Positions 45,171-54,766 of a stretch of DNA of 64,000 bases are shown here, one piece after another. The position numbers and the translations under genes are program-made. The notes beneath the pieces were generated by a model, which saw only the letters and a list, made by a program, of their open reading frames with translations, was not told the DNA's origin and ran no database searches. This stretch comes from Helicobacter sp. MIT 11-5569 (GTDB lineage Bacteria; Campylobacterota; Campylobacteria; Campylobacterales; Helicobacteraceae), in the NCBI RefSeq assembly GCF_000765695.2, contig NZ_JRPB02000009.1, forward strand, positions 1-64,000. The letters are read 5' to 3'. How positions within the stretch are numbered: position 1 is the stretch's first letter; the number at the start of each line of letters is the position of its first letter.

Positions 45171-47207
45171 TTAAGATTCTAGTAATGCTTGTAATTCTTG
45201 TGCGTTGATGATTTTTATTCCTAATTCTTGCGCTTTTGTGAGTTTTGAACCTGCATCTTCTCCGCAAAGTAAGAAATCTGTTTTTTTAGAAACACTACTA
45301 CTAACCTTCGCTCCTAGCGATTCTAGGAGCTCTTGATATTCCTCACGTTTTTTGGGAAGTGTGCCTGTAATCACAAAAATTTTATCCTTGATTTTAGAAT
45401 CATAAATCGTATTTTGTGTTGTGCAAGTTGGAGAAATAAGCTCTAAAAGCCTTAAAAGGCGTTCAAGATTGACTTTACAAAACTCTTCTAAAGAAGCTGC
45501 CATTTCTTCGCCAAATCCATCAAGAGCGATAAAATCTTCAAAACTTTTTTGATAAAACTCTAACCCAAAAGTGTTTGCTAGTTTTTTGCTTGCACCCTCG
45601 CCAATATGCTCGATTCCAAGTGCGTTAATAAAACGCCAAAGCTCCACTCCGCGCGTAGCAGCAATCGCTTGTAATAAATTATTAATTTTTTTCTCTTTAA
45701 ATCCCTCTAAGCCTTCTAAATCACTCGCTTTAAGCATAAAAATATCTTCAATGCTTTGAATCTTTTTCGTATCAAATAACAACTCAACAATTTTATCTCC
45801 CAAACCCTCAATATTGAGTGCTTTTTTGCTAGCAAAATGAATAATAGAATTTTTCACGCGCGCTTCGCAATTAAGATTCTGGCATTTAAGGAGCTTTTCC
45901 TCAATCAATAATTCACTCTGACAAATTGGGCATTTAGTAGGTGGTTGGTAGATAAATTGCGTCCCATCACGCAAAGCAGGCAAAGATTTAATAATTTTTG
46001 GAATCACATCACCGCTGCGAATCACAATCACAGAATCATTGATTTGAATATCCTTTTTGGCAATTTCATCAAAGTTATGCAAAGTCGCACGGCTTACTTT
46101 TGCCCCCTCAATCCTTATAGGTTCAAGCTCCGCAACAGGAGTAATCGCACCTGTTCTTCCTACTTGCAAAGTGATTCCTAATAATTTAGCTCTTTTTTCA
46201 ATCGCTGGGAATTTATAAGCACACGCAAAACGCGGTGCTTTAATTGTAAAACCAAGCTTGTCTTGCAAAGCAATAGAATCTACGCGCACAACCATTCCAT
46301 CTAGCATTATTGGATAAGAATCACGCTCATTAATCAAGTGCAAATAAACATCTTGAATACTTTTAGAATCATTGCAAAGTTCTACAAATGGGGATTTTTG
46401 GAATCCTAAAGCATAGATTTGTTCCATGAGTTCAAAGAAACTATCTGGATTTAGATTGTGTTGAAAGAGATTAGATTGTGCATTAGAATCTCGCAAATTA
46501 GAATCCTTTGCAAAGCGCATAAAATCCGCTATATCACAAGCACCTACACCCCATGGAATAAATTGCAATTTACGCTTCGCAGTGATTTTAGAATCCAGCT
46601 GACGCAAACTTCCCGCAGCAGCATTGCGTGGATTAGCAAAGAGATTTTCTTCTTTTTGCAAACGCTCTTGATTGAGATTTTCAAAATCCTGCTTAGCAAT
46701 CACGCATTCTCCGCGAATCTCAATGCGCCCTTTATAAGCAATACTTAAAGGAATACTTGGAATCGTGCGTGCATTTTGTGTTACATTTTCTCCTACAAAT
46801 GCGTCTCCTCTTGTTGCAGCACTGACTAAGATTCCATTTTCATAAAGCAGATTTAAGCTAGCACCATCAAATTTGGGGCTAACAAAAAAAGATAAGGAAT
46901 CCTGATTGCTCCCGCGTAAAATGCGCTCTATCCATTCTTGCATTTCTTGATTGCTAAATACATCTTCTAAGCTCCACATTCTTTGGATATGCGTAGATTT
47001 ACTAAAGGATTCTAATACCTTATCACCTACGCGCTGGGTGGGAGAATCTGGGGCAATATGTTTGGGGTTTTGCAGTTCAAAATCTCTAACTTGATGATAA
47101 AGCGCATCGTATTCTTCATCGCTTGCAATAGGGTCATCTAGCACATAATAGCGCTTTGCCCATAAATTGAGTTTTGAAACTGCTTTTAAATAAGATTCTA
47201 AAGTCAT
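45171..47207 (-). CDS. ligA: NAD-dependent DNA ligase
   Basis: 678 aa, full set of domains: Ia, adenylation with Lys in '[16 protein letters not shown]', OB fold, Cys4 zinc finger ('CPICQSELL...CQNLNCEA'), helix-hairpin-helix repeats ('[13 protein letters not shown]') and a C-terminal BRCT ('[20 protein letters not shown]'). Overlaps luxS by 4 bp, so both form a minus-strand operon. Confidence 0.97.
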   Translation of the reverse strand: MTLESYLKAVSKLNLWAKRYYVLDDPIASDEEYDALYHQVRDFELQNPKHIAPDSPTQRVGDKVLESFSKSTHIQRMWSLEDVFSNQEMQEWIERILRGSNQDSLSFFVSPKFDGASLNLLYENGILVSAATRGDAFVGENVTQNARTIPSIPLSIAYKGRIEIRGECVIAKQDFENLNQERLQKEENLFANPRNAAAGSLRQLDSKITAKRKLQFIPWGVGACDIADFMRFAKDSNLRDSNAQSNLFQHNLNPDSFFELMEQIYALGFQKSPFVELCNDSKSIQDVYLHLINERDSYPIMLDGMVVRVDSIALQDKLGFTIKAPRFACAYKFPAIEKRAKLLGITLQVGRTGAITPVAELEPIRIEGAKVSRATLHNFDEIAKKDIQINDSVIVIRSGDVIPKIIKSLPALRDGTQFIYQPPTKCPICQSELLIEEKLLKCQNLNCEARVKNSIIHFASKKALNIEGLGDKIVELLFDTKKIQSIEDIFMLKASDLEGLEGFKEKKINNLLQAIAATRGVELWRFINALGIEHIGEGASKKLANTFGLEFYQKSFEDFIALDGFGEEMAASLEEFCKVNLERLLRLLELISPTCTTQNTIYDSKIKDKIFVITGTLPKKREEYQELLESLGAKVSSSVSKKTDFLLCGEDAGSKLTKAQELGIKIINAQELQALLES

Positions 47208-47689
47208 TTTAGATTAAGTTTGAGTGCTTCATTATCCATAATGCCAATTCCTTTGGCTAATGTGTTTTTGGCAATTTCTTGCGCCTCTTGCAAAGAGTGC
47301 ATTTTATAAGTTCCGCATTGCAAAGAATTTGCCTCCGGAATCTCACTAACTTTAAGAATATCTTGCATACTTTTTTCCCATGCATCACGCACTGCTTGTG
47401 GAGTTGGTTTGCCAATTAAGCTCATATAAAATCCTGTGCGACACCCCATTGGTGAAATATCAATAATTTCTACTCCACCTCCATTTAAATGCTCACGCAT
47501 AAAACCGGCAAAAAGATGCTCTAAAGTATGGATTCCTTTCTCGCTTAAAATTTCAATATTTGGCTTGCAAAAACGCAAATCAAACACACAAATTTCATCA
47601 CCTTTTGGAGTGTGCATAACCTTCCCAAGACGCACAGCAGGTGCAGGCATAATTTCGTGATTGACTTTAAAACTATCTAAAAGTGGCAT
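47204..47689 (-). CDS. luxS: S-ribosylhomocysteine lyase
   Basis: 161 aa. Zinc site '[15 protein letters not shown]' (H-x3-H) with Cys in '[11 protein letters not shown]' and the catalytic Cys in '[10 protein letters not shown]'. It recycles S-ribosylhomocysteine to homocysteine and the AI-2 precursor. First gene of the luxS-ligA operon. Confidence 0.97.
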   Translation of the reverse strand: MPLLDSFKVNHEIMPAPAVRLGKVMHTPKGDEICVFDLRFCKPNIEILSEKGIHTLEHLFAGFMREHLNGGGVEIIDISPMGCRTGFYMSLIGKPTPQAVRDAWEKSMQDILKVSEIPEANSLQCGTYKMHSLQEAQEIAKNTLAKGIGIMDNEALKLNLK

Positions 47690-47768
47690 AGGGATTCCTT
47701 ATGATTAAAATAAAGCGTAATGCTAGCACAATTCCTTGAAATTTACAGTTAAATAAGCATTTTATCTA

Positions 47769-47774
47769 TATAAT
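47769..47774 (+). promoter_or_regulatory. -10 box of the DUF2972 gene
   Basis: TATAAT in 'CTATATAATGG', 29 bp before ATG 47803. An upstream ATG (47773) lies inside this box, which argues against it as the start. Confidence 0.6.
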
Positions 47775-47802
47775 GGCAAGATTTATAGTAGAAGGTGCAA
47801 TT

Positions 47803-49197
47803 ATGCAAAAAGCATTTGAGGAATTATATGAAGCATTAGATGGCGTGGTTGAAATGGGGAGATTTAACCCTGCTGTGATTCAAGCAATGGTGGATAATAA
47901 AGATTCTATTATTTCTTGGATTCAATCTAGTGCGTTTCAAGAGAAATATGCTAAGCACCCTTACCCACCTTTAATGAATCCTGAAATGATTAATTACGAA
48001 AAGATGCCGCCACGTCTTGCTTGGGAACTAAATTTGCCTTTGCCATATATTGATATGGTTTTTCTTAGAAGTCATGGTTGTGGCTCGACAGGTTTAACAG
48101 CATTTTTGAAAAAGTGTGGAGGTGTGGAAATCTATTGTGAAGAATTTTATGATGTTGATGCAAGAGATCTTTATGTAAGTGCTTTTACAAGAATTATAAA
48201 TGCTAAAGCTGCGGGGGGGGGGGCATTTATTTACCTATTAGTCTCTGATTATGCTTTTAGGGGAGATTATCAAAAGTATTTTGCTCTGATTCCGCAAAAA
48301 CCTGCAATTAACCTTGTGCGTGATCCTGTTGAAATGTTAAAAAATTATATTTGTCATAGAAGACAAGTTGATTTTGGAAATTTATTTAATCTGACTTGTA
48401 GTCCATCAGAAGTTTTGAAAAATCGCGTAGGATATGGATTTTTTATGAATATCAAATCATTGCCTGTTGTTGATTCTCTGCCATTTTGGATTCATGATAA
48501 AATGATGTGCTTTCATGATAGCCAGCTTATTAAGTCTTGTATTAATATTAAGGATATTTATCAAATAGATATGAAGGAAATTATAGGTGATAAAGCGCGC
48601 GATACTATGGTGAAACTTGCAAAGTATTTTAAGATTAAGATTCCAAAAGATTGCGATAAAGAATTTTTTGCGCGCAGAGTAGCTGATTTTCAATTTTTGC
48701 TTCCTTTGACGCTTTATGTGCATCCTTTAGATTTTCAAAAATTAAAACAAGGTTTTACTAATGATTTAAGTAGTTGTAATCTAAAAGGAGGGATTCCAAT
48801 TACAATTACAACTTGCTATGAAGAACAAAAGGATAAAAAAGATATTACAAAAATATTTTTTAAAGAGAGCATTAATCCTGTTGTTATTCTAGTTGAGGAG
48901 CAATATATTCAAGAATTATCCCAAAATGTGAATTTACAAAAATTATTAAAAGAGTATTTAGGGCAGTTTGTTAAAGCTTTATTTGCAAAGAAAGAAGAAG
49001 AAAGAGCAAAAATATTAACTCCTGATGATATATTGGAATATTTTCAAAACAGAAAATTTTTAAGAAGAAAGTTTGAACAAGCTTTAGAACAACATCTTGA
49101 GTATCTGCAACAAAAGCGTCCAGATATTATTAAGTCTTGGAAATATTATGCAAAGTTTAAAGCAATGTGTGCAGAAGATAAAAGTGATATGAAGTAA
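47803..49197 (+). CDS. DUF2972 protein, phase-variable
   Basis: 464 aa from ATG 47803, with AGAAGG seven bases upstream. The DUF2972 pattern is complete: 'YPPLMNPEMINYEKMPP', 'VFLRSHGCGSTGLTAFLKKC', 'INLVRDPVEMLKNYI' (sulfotransferase-like), and the end 'RPDIIKSWKYYAKFKAMC'. DUF2972 proteins are common in Campylobacter and Helicobacter, often phase-variable, and thought to act in surface carbohydrate modification. A G11 tract at about residues 137-140 is in frame. It stands outside the main glycan locus with its own promoter. Confidence 0.88.
   Translation: MQKAFEELYEALDGVVEMGRFNPAVIQAMVDNKDSIISWIQSSAFQEKYAKHPYPPLMNPEMINYEKMPPRLAWELNLPLPYIDMVFLRSHGCGSTGLTAFLKKCGGVEIYCEEFYDVDARDLYVSAFTRIINAKAAGGGAFIYLLVSDYAFRGDYQKYFALIPQKPAINLVRDPVEMLKNYICHRRQVDFGNLFNLTCSPSEVLKNRVGYGFFMNIKSLPVVDSLPFWIHDKMMCFHDSQLIKSCINIKDIYQIDMKEIIGDKARDTMVKLAKYFKIKIPKDCDKEFFARRVADFQFLLPLTLYVHPLDFQKLKQGFTNDLSSCNLKGGIPITITTCYEEQKDKKDITKIFFKESINPVVILVEEQYIQELSQNVNLQKLLKEYLGQFVKALFAKKEEERAKILTPDDILEYFQNRKFLRRKFEQALEQHLEYLQQKRPDIIKSWKYYAKFKAMCAEDKSDMK
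48213..48223 (+). repeat. G11 tract (in frame)
   Basis: Eleven G after CTGC, read A-G-G-G-A in the DUF2972 gene. Slippage truncates the protein within its first third. Confidence 0.9.
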
Positions 49198-49226
49198 GGA
49201 GTGGAATTTATTATTCCATTCCTTTT
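49198..49226. terminator. Bidirectional terminator between convergent genes
   Basis: GGAGTGGAAT - TTATT - ATTCCATTCC, a 10-bp stem with one G-U pair, followed by TTTT on the plus strand. It overlaps the stop codon of the DUF305 gene. Confidence 0.65.
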
Positions 49227-49855
49227 AAAAGATTCTCCATTTCTGCTATTTCTTGCTCTTGCGCTTTAATAATATTTTCGGCAATTTTTTTAATCGTTGC
49301 ATTATTTGTGATTTTTAGAATCTCTTTTGAAGCAATAACTGCGCCTTGGTGATGCGGTATCATTCCAGCTAAGAAAGTTTTTTGTGGATTATTATCATAG
49401 ACTTTATTCATCTCTTTCATCATAGAATCCATAGCTTTTTGGCTTGCATTGCAAAAGTTTTCATAGGCTTTTTTATTAGAATTTTCCAAAAAAGATTCCG
49501 TGTTGAGCAAAGAATTAAAAAATTTAATTTCTTCTTCTTGTGTTGTTATAATATTTTCAGCGATTTTACGGATTTTTGGGTCTAAATTAGGAACTTCTAG
49601 TAAAACTTCTGAAGAAAGGATTGCTCCTTGATGGTGTGGAATCATATTGCTTAAAAAATCCCTATCAGCACTCCCGCTTTTTATAGTGGCGTTTTCAATC
49701 ATGGGTTGGTGCATAGATTGTATAATAGTTGCTGAAATCCCTTGAGTGTTATGTGGCATTTGCATAGAGGAATGCGAAGAATGATGCTGTGGCTGCGCTA
49801 GAGCAACACTAGCTAGAGCTGCTGCTAGAATAAGTGAGTAAGTCATAGTTTTCAT
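49211..49855 (-). CDS. DUF305 periplasmic protein
   Basis: 214 aa: signal peptide 'MKTMTYSLILAAALASVALA', a His/Met-rich linker ('HHSSHSSMQMPHN'), and two DUF305 halves, each with a 'MIPHHQGA' motif (about residues 70 and 165). The His- and Met-rich composition suggests copper binding, but function is unproven. Its promoter lies in the 272-bp divergent gap before the next gene. Confidence 0.85.
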   Translation of the reverse strand: MKTMTYSLILAAALASVALAQPQHHSSHSSMQMPHNTQGISATIIQSMHQPMIENATIKSGSADRDFLSNMIPHHQGAILSSEVLLEVPNLDPKIRKIAENIITTQEEEIKFFNSLLNTESFLENSNKKAYENFCNASQKAMDSMMKEMNKVYDNNPQKTFLAGMIPHHQGAVIASKEILKITNNATIKKIAENIIKAQEQEIAEMENLLKGME

Positions 49856-50081
49856 TGTTATCCTTTTTAAGAAATTTTTAAAAATATTCTGTAATGGTAA
49901 TAAAAAAAGTTAAATCATTAAATAATGAAAACGTAAAATATAATTTCCTAAAACCCATAGTTAAATCTCTTAAAATCATAAAAACTCTATGGCAGAAGTA
50001 ACACAAAGTAACAAAAAAAGATATTTTTTCATTTCTTTTAATAATTTATATAAATACAATATGTATTTTAAATTTATATGC

Positions 50082-50087
50082 TATAAT
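50082..50087 (+). promoter_or_regulatory. -10 box of the ABC transporter operon
   Basis: TATAAT 40 bp before ATG 50128, in very AT-rich DNA. Farther upstream (about 49998-50015) a direct repeat AGTAAC-acaa-AGTAAC could be a regulator site; nothing more is recognisable in the 272-bp gap. Confidence 0.6.
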
Positions 50088-50127
50088 CACGCCAAAAGTT
50101 AATGATTTTTATTTATCAAGGTTTATA

Positions 50128-51090
50128 ATGACAAGAAGAGATTTTTTGCAAGTATCAAGTTTGACGCTTTCAGCATTAGTGTTAAATGCTTGCTCAAGTG
50201 GTGAAAAAATCGGTGATAGCGATTTTAAAAGCCTAAAAATAGGTTATTTGCCAATTGCTGACCATCTCTTAATCATCGCAAAAGAACTAAAGAAAAGTAA
50301 TTTTATTCCTGTAAAATTTTCATCTTGGGCAGATTTAAGTGAAGCCTTTAGAAGTAAAAGCATTGATGGAGCATTGATTTTAACCCCGCTTGCTTTAAAA
50401 TTAAAATCACAAGGGCTAGATATTAAAGCGATTTTAGCAGCACATCGTAATGGGTCTGCTTTGGTGGTTAAAAAAGGTGTGTTGCAAAACAAAGATATTT
50501 CTGCGCTTAAAGGTTTAAAAATTGCGATTCCAAGCCGTTTTTCAACGCATTATTTATTGTTGGGAAATCTACTAGAGCAAGGGGGTTTAACTCCTAAAGA
50601 TGTGAAACTTATTGATATGCCACCTACAGAGATGATTTTTGCGCTAAATTCTAATAGTATTGACGCATTTATTGTCGCAGAGCCATTTTGCGCACAAGCA
50701 GAAGAGCTAAAAATCGCAGATATGTTTATTCTTTCCCATCAGATTATTAATGACCATATTTGCTGTGTTTTGGCTTTTCACGATTCTGTTTTAAAGCAAA
50801 GGAGCGATGAAGTTTCAACACTTTTAGGAGATTTTCTTACCACAGCAGATTTTATTAACCAAAATCCACAAGAAGCCTCAAAATTATCTTTGAAGTTTTT
50901 TGGACAGAAGCCTGCATTGCTTGAAAATCTTTTAACACAAGATAAACGCATTGTGTATAAGAATCTTAAATTACAAGAGAAGGATTTAGAGCAAACTTTG
51001 CAAGATATTAAAAACTATGAAGTGGATACATTTGAGATTGCTTTTAAAGATTTTGTAGATTCTACTTTTGTAGATGCGTATTTGGGGTAG
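50128..51090 (+). CDS. ABC transporter substrate-binding lipoprotein (SsuA/TauA/NrtA-like), Tat signal
   Basis: 320 aa. The start 'MTRRDFLQVSSLTLSALVLNACSS' combines a twin-arginine motif with a lipobox (L-N-A-C), so it is probably exported folded and lipid-anchored. The rest is the NMT1/SsuA-like fold ('IGYLPIADHLLIIAKELKKS', 'DAFIVAEPFCAQAEEL'). The ligand is perhaps a sulfonate, nitrate or small organic anion. Two transporter genes follow at once. Confidence 0.85.
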   Translation: MTRRDFLQVSSLTLSALVLNACSSGEKIGDSDFKSLKIGYLPIADHLLIIAKELKKSNFIPVKFSSWADLSEAFRSKSIDGALILTPLALKLKSQGLDIKAILAAHRNGSALVVKKGVLQNKDISALKGLKIAIPSRFSTHYLLLGNLLEQGGLTPKDVKLIDMPPTEMIFALNSNSIDAFIVAEPFCAQAEELKIADMFILSHQIINDHICCVLAFHDSVLKQRSDEVSTLLGDFLTTADFINQNPQEASKLSLKFFGQKPALLENLLTQDKRIVYKNLKLQEKDLEQTLQDIKNYEVDTFEIAFKDFVDSTFVDAYLG

Positions 51091-51092
51091 TT

Positions 51093-51839
51093 ATGCAAAA
51101 ATTAGTCTTGTATTTTTTATCCGGTATTGTTTTAGTTGGGTTTTTATTTTTTTGGGAAGTTGCCACAAAGGATTCTAATGTGCCACAAGTGAGTGAGATT
51201 TGGAGTTGTTTTATCGAGCTTTTAGAAAGCGGAAGATTGCAAACAAGTATTATAGATTCTTTAGTGCGCTTTTGTGTGGGATTAATCATTGGTGGAATCT
51301 TAGCGATTTTTCTTGGATTATTTTTAGGAAGATTCAAAAGCGTGCAGATTGTCTTAGAGCCCTTTATTCAGCTTTTACGCCCGATTTCTCCGATTGCTTG
51401 GTTGCCTTTAGTTGTGCTTTGGTTCGGGATTGGGGAAGTGGGAGCAATTTTTGTGATTTGCTATGCAGTATTTTTCCCGCTTTTGCTTTTAACCATTGCA
51501 GGAGTTAGGCAAATTAATCCTACATTACTTGTAATGGCTAAAAATTTTCAAGCAAGTGAGGGATTAATTTTTAGAAAAATTATTATTCCCGGAGCATTTT
51601 TGCATATTTCTAGCGGACTTAAGCTTGCTGCTTCTATTGCGTGGATTCATTTAGTAGCAGGAGAAATGCTTGGAATCCAAAGTGGGCTTGGATATCTAAT
51701 CATTGATGGACGCAATTTGATTCGGATTGATATGGTTGTTGTTGCAATGCTTGTAATTGGGGCTTTGGGCTTTGTGATTACTATGTTGTTTGATTTTTTA
51801 GAAAAATGGATACAAAAACGCTTGGGAGGTTTGCGATGA
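51093..51839 (+). CDS. ABC transporter permease (SsuC/TauC-like)
   Basis: 248 aa, six hydrophobic segments with the EAA-type loop 'NFQASEGLIFRKIIIPGAF'. The segment 'PISPIAWLPLVVLWFGIGE' is typical of the sulfonate/nitrate/taurine permeases. Overlaps the ATPase gene by 4 bp. Confidence 0.88.
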   Translation: MQKLVLYFLSGIVLVGFLFFWEVATKDSNVPQVSEIWSCFIELLESGRLQTSIIDSLVRFCVGLIIGGILAIFLGLFLGRFKSVQIVLEPFIQLLRPISPIAWLPLVVLWFGIGEVGAIFVICYAVFFPLLLLTIAGVRQINPTLLVMAKNFQASEGLIFRKIIIPGAFLHISSGLKLAASIAWIHLVAGEMLGIQSGLGYLIIDGRNLIRIDMVVVAMLVIGALGFVITMLFDFLEKWIQKRLGGLR

Positions 51840-52585
51840 TAAGTTTAAAAAATATCTCTAAGCATTATACAGATTATGCGGCATTGCAAAATGTCAATCT
51901 TACATTCAATAAAGGAGAATTTATTACGCTTTTGGGTGCTAGTGGTTGTGGCAAAACAACACTTTTAAATATTATTGGAGGTTTTGAAACTTTTGATACA
52001 GGTGAGATTAGAATCGAAAATCAAACCTTTGCTAAACAAACAAAGCCTAGCGCGTGTATTAAAATTTTTCAAGATTATGCGCTGCTTCCTTGGTTAAATG
52101 TTTTAGAGAATGTTAAATTTGCATTGCAAGCACAAGGGGTTAAAGAGTGTGAAAGTCTCGCAAAGGAATATTTAAAAATTGTGCATTTAGAAACGTTTTC
52201 TACGCGTTTTCCAGCACAACTTAGCGGGGGACAGAAACAAAGGGTGGCTTTAGCTAGGGCTTTATGTGTGCAGCCAAAAATTTTGCTTTTAGATGAGCCA
52301 TTTTCTGCATTAGATAATTTTACGCGCAATGCGTTGCAAAATGAGCTTTTAGAGATTAAACAGCATCTTAAAACAACAATGATTTTTGTAACGCATGATA
52401 TTGAAGAGGCGATTTATTTAGGAGATAGAGTGGTAATCTTAAAGCCAAATCCGGGAGAGGTTGTAGCAGATATTGAAGTAAGGGTTGATAAAAGCGATAG
52501 AAATTCTTTAGAGTTTTTGCGCTTAAAAAGAGAAATTGCAGAATATTTAGAAACTTATCGTTTTGTGCAAGATTATTCGATTTAA
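51836..52585 (+). CDS. ABC transporter ATP-binding protein (SsuB/TauB-like)
   Basis: 249 aa from ATG 51836 (ATGA overlap). Walker A 'LLGASGCGKTTLLNIIGG', Q-loop 'IFQDYALLPWLNVLENV', signature 'LSGGQKQRVALARAL', Walker B 'ILLLDEPFSALD', H-loop 'VTHDIEEAIYL'. The earlier open codons reach into the permease gene and are not used. Confidence 0.92.
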   Translation: MISLKNISKHYTDYAALQNVNLTFNKGEFITLLGASGCGKTTLLNIIGGFETFDTGEIRIENQTFAKQTKPSACIKIFQDYALLPWLNVLENVKFALQAQGVKECESLAKEYLKIVHLETFSTRFPAQLSGGQKQRVALARALCVQPKILLLDEPFSALDNFTRNALQNELLEIKQHLKTTMIFVTHDIEEAIYLGDRVVILKPNPGEVVADIEVRVDKSDRNSLEFLRLKREIAEYLETYRFVQDYSI

Positions 52586-52594
52586 ATCTTAAAT

Positions 52595-52638
52595 TCTTTG
52601 GAATTTTCAGATTCCAAAGACTCTAGGATTTATCCTAG
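52595..52638 (+). other. Two tandem perfect hairpins between ABC operon and osmC-like gene
   Basis: TCTTTGGAAT-tttcag-ATTCCAAAGA (52595-52620, 10-bp stem) followed by CTAGGAT-tt-ATCCTAG (52623-52638, 7-bp stem). No U-run follows, so they may be mRNA-processing or stability elements rather than a terminator. Confidence 0.6.
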
Positions 52639-52663
52639 AAATTTCACATAAAAGGAAAATAAT

Positions 52664-53194
52664 ATGGAAGTTGTTCAAACAAGTTGCACAAGATTAGACC
52701 CTATTGATAAAAAGGGTTTAGAAGAGTTGATTAAAGCAGGTAAAGCGAATCCTGATGTGATTAAAACTTTAAAATGTAAAACTGTTGCGGAGGGAAAATT
52801 CCGCCATGCAAATTATATTAGAAATTTACCTGCATATATTGTAGATGAGCCACCAACACTTTTAGGAGATGATACTGCTCCAAATCCTAGCGAAGCGGTA
52901 TTAGCGGCACTTGGAAGCTGTTTAGCTGTGGGAATTCATGCAAATGCAATTGCGCAAAATATTGTGATTCATAAATTAGAATTAGAATTAGAAGGGGATT
53001 TAAACATTACGGCAGTTTGGGGAACAGGAGATTTAAACAAAGATAAACCTCTAGGCTTTACAGATGTGCGCGTTAAAGTGATTTTAGAATCTAATGCAAA
53101 TAAAGAAACACAAGATGCACTAATTGCGCATGCAACGAAGTATTCTCCAGTAGCAAATACGATTCTAAGGGCTGTTAATTTAGAGGTGAAATAA
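52664..53194 (+). CDS. OsmC-family protein
   Basis: 176 aa, OsmC/Ohr fold: 'TLLGDDTAPNPSEAVLAALG' with the Cys in 'LGSCLAVGIHANAIA', as in thiol peroxidases of the YhfA/OsmC type. Only one clear catalytic Cys is seen; the second is replaced. Overlaps the next gene by one base. Context suggests sulfur compound or redox metabolism. Confidence 0.85.
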   Translation: MEVVQTSCTRLDPIDKKGLEELIKAGKANPDVIKTLKCKTVAEGKFRHANYIRNLPAYIVDEPPTLLGDDTAPNPSEAVLAALGSCLAVGIHANAIAQNIVIHKLELELEGDLNITAVWGTGDLNKDKPLGFTDVRVKVILESNANKETQDALIAHATKYSPVANTILRAVNLEVK

Positions 53195-54240
53195 TGCAAA
53201 CAGCACTTTTAGAGCAAACTCTAAGGAGTTTGCAAGCTAGATTAACACATATTCATCAAGGATTCTATCCCAAAGAAATTTTAGAAAACTTAGGAAAATC
53301 TGGAACTTATGCTAGCTTTTTAGAACAAAAAGAATTGGGTTTAGAACAAGCCATACAATCCATTTATGCAGTGTCTAAAGTGTGTGGAAATACCGGCTTT
53401 TGCGTATGGTGTCAAAATGCGCTTGCGTGGTATTTGTTGCATAGTGATAACAAGAAGTTGTTTGAAAAGGCAAGTTTGGGTGAAGTTCTAGGTGGCACAG
53501 GTTTGTCAAATCCTATTAAATCTTTTGCCAGAATAGAATCTGTGAAAATAAAAGCAGTTAAGGTTTCAGGTGGATATGTGCTAAATGGAACATTGCCTTG
53601 GGTTTCAAATTTAGATTATGGACATTATTTTGGTGTGATTGCACAAGAAAATGAGAATTTTATTTTTGGAATCGTGCATTGTGTTGTTGATAAATTAGAA
53701 TTACAAGAAGATGTGCATTTTATAGGTTTAGAGGGTTCTGGGACATTTGCGGTGGTGCTAAAGGATTATTTTTTAGAAGATGCTTTAGTGATTAGCCATT
53801 CTTTTAATGCAGTCTCTCAAAAAATCATGCCCGGATTTGTGCTTATGCAATCTGGAATCGTATTGGGACTTTTAGAAAATGCTATTGCAGTTTTAGAAAA
53901 ATATCAAGATTCCAAAAATGGAATTAACGCATATTTGCCTTATGGGAATTTACAAAATATTGCAGAAATTAAAGAGCAACGCGACAAAATACAACAAGAA
54001 GCATTGTATTTAGCAAAAACACCTTATGATGAAAGTGAAAGTTTTTTTCATAAAATTTTAGAACTTAAGAGCAAGGGAGCAACATTATTGCTAGAAGTGG
54101 CACAAATTGCTATGCTATCTGCTGGAACAAAAGGTTATCTAAAAGATTCTAATGTTTCTAAATTATTAGTGGAATCTTATTTTGCGGCGATTGTTACTCC
54201 TTCTCTTAAGCATATCAATAAGATTTTAGGAAAAGTATAG
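53194..54240 (+). CDS. Acyl-CoA dehydrogenase-like flavoprotein (SfnB/DszC-like)
   Basis: 348 aa, acyl-CoA dehydrogenase fold: 'VCGNTGFCVWCQNALAWYLL' in the N-terminal domain, 'VSGGYVLNGTLPWVSNLDYG' in the middle domain, and helical C-terminus ending 'SLKHINKILGKV'. The catalytic Glu position cannot be placed. Close relatives act on sulfur compounds (SfnB, DszC), which fits the sulfonate-like transporter upstream (inference). Confidence 0.7.
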   Translation: MQTALLEQTLRSLQARLTHIHQGFYPKEILENLGKSGTYASFLEQKELGLEQAIQSIYAVSKVCGNTGFCVWCQNALAWYLLHSDNKKLFEKASLGEVLGGTGLSNPIKSFARIESVKIKAVKVSGGYVLNGTLPWVSNLDYGHYFGVIAQENENFIFGIVHCVVDKLELQEDVHFIGLEGSGTFAVVLKDYFLEDALVISHSFNAVSQKIMPGFVLMQSGIVLGLLENAIAVLEKYQDSKNGINAYLPYGNLQNIAEIKEQRDKIQQEALYLAKTPYDESESFFHKILELKSKGATLLLEVAQIAMLSAGTKGYLKDSNVSKLLVESYFAAIVTPSLKHINKILGKV

Positions 54241-54303
54241 AAGTTTTTCTAGATCGCGACTTCATTATATTATAAAAATTATAGCTATAACTAATTTTGG
54301 AAT

Positions 54304-54332
54304 CTCCCACCAAAAGTGGGGAGGTTTATTTT
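54304..54332 (+). terminator. Terminator between convergent genes
   Basis: CTCCCAC - CAAAA - GTGGG(G)AG, seven pairs with a one-base bulge, then GTTTATTTT on the plus strand. It ends the 50128-54240 transcription unit and reaches into the stop region of the cytochrome gene. Confidence 0.65.
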
Positions 54333-54766
54333 ACATTGCGGCTTAAATAATCGCCTAAGAATTTTAATTCTTCATCAGAGATTTCTGTTTTACGAAAAAA
54401 AGGCATAGAATGTTTGCCATAACGCACAAATGTGCTAACCAAATCTGCGCTTAAATCCGTCCTATCCTCTAAAAGTGCGGGGACTCCTAGCCCTTGATAA
54501 GTGACTTCTAAAGCGTTTGTGCCGGGCATTCCTACGCCATGACAAGGCATGCACCATTTACTATAAATTTGCTGTCCCTTTTTCTGTGAATTGGTCAAGG
54601 TTTTTGTGCTGATAGTAGAATATGCAGCGGGAGACTTTGGAGAGTTTGGCACATATTCAAAAACGCCCACGCCTTCTCCTTTTGGCAACCATTCTTTAGA
54701 ATCCGCATTAGCTACACTAAATCCTAACAATGTGAGTGCGCATAACGCAATGATTTGTTTTTTCAT
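54326..54766 (-). CDS. pchC: Cytochrome c subunit of p-cresol methylhydroxylase-type enzyme
   Basis: 146 aa: Sec signal ('MKKQIIALCALTLLGFSVANA'), haem site 'SKWCMPCHGVGMPGT', and the end 'GKHSMPFFRKTEISDEELKF' with the axial Met, which is characteristic of PchC-like cytochromes. It accepts electrons from the flavoprotein and passes them to the respiratory chain. Overlaps pchF by 4 bp. Confidence 0.85.
   Translation of the reverse strand: MKKQIIALCALTLLGFSVANADSKEWLPKGEGVGVFEYVPNSPKSPAAYSTISTKTLTNSQKKGQQIYSKWCMPCHGVGMPGTNALEVTYQGLGVPALLEDRTDLSADLVSTFVRYGKHSMPFFRKTEISDEELKFLGDYLSRNVK

Noticed and set aside
47773-47802. Earlier ATG of the DUF2972 gene
   Set aside because: It lies within the TATAAT promoter box; the later ATG has AGAAGG at good spacing.
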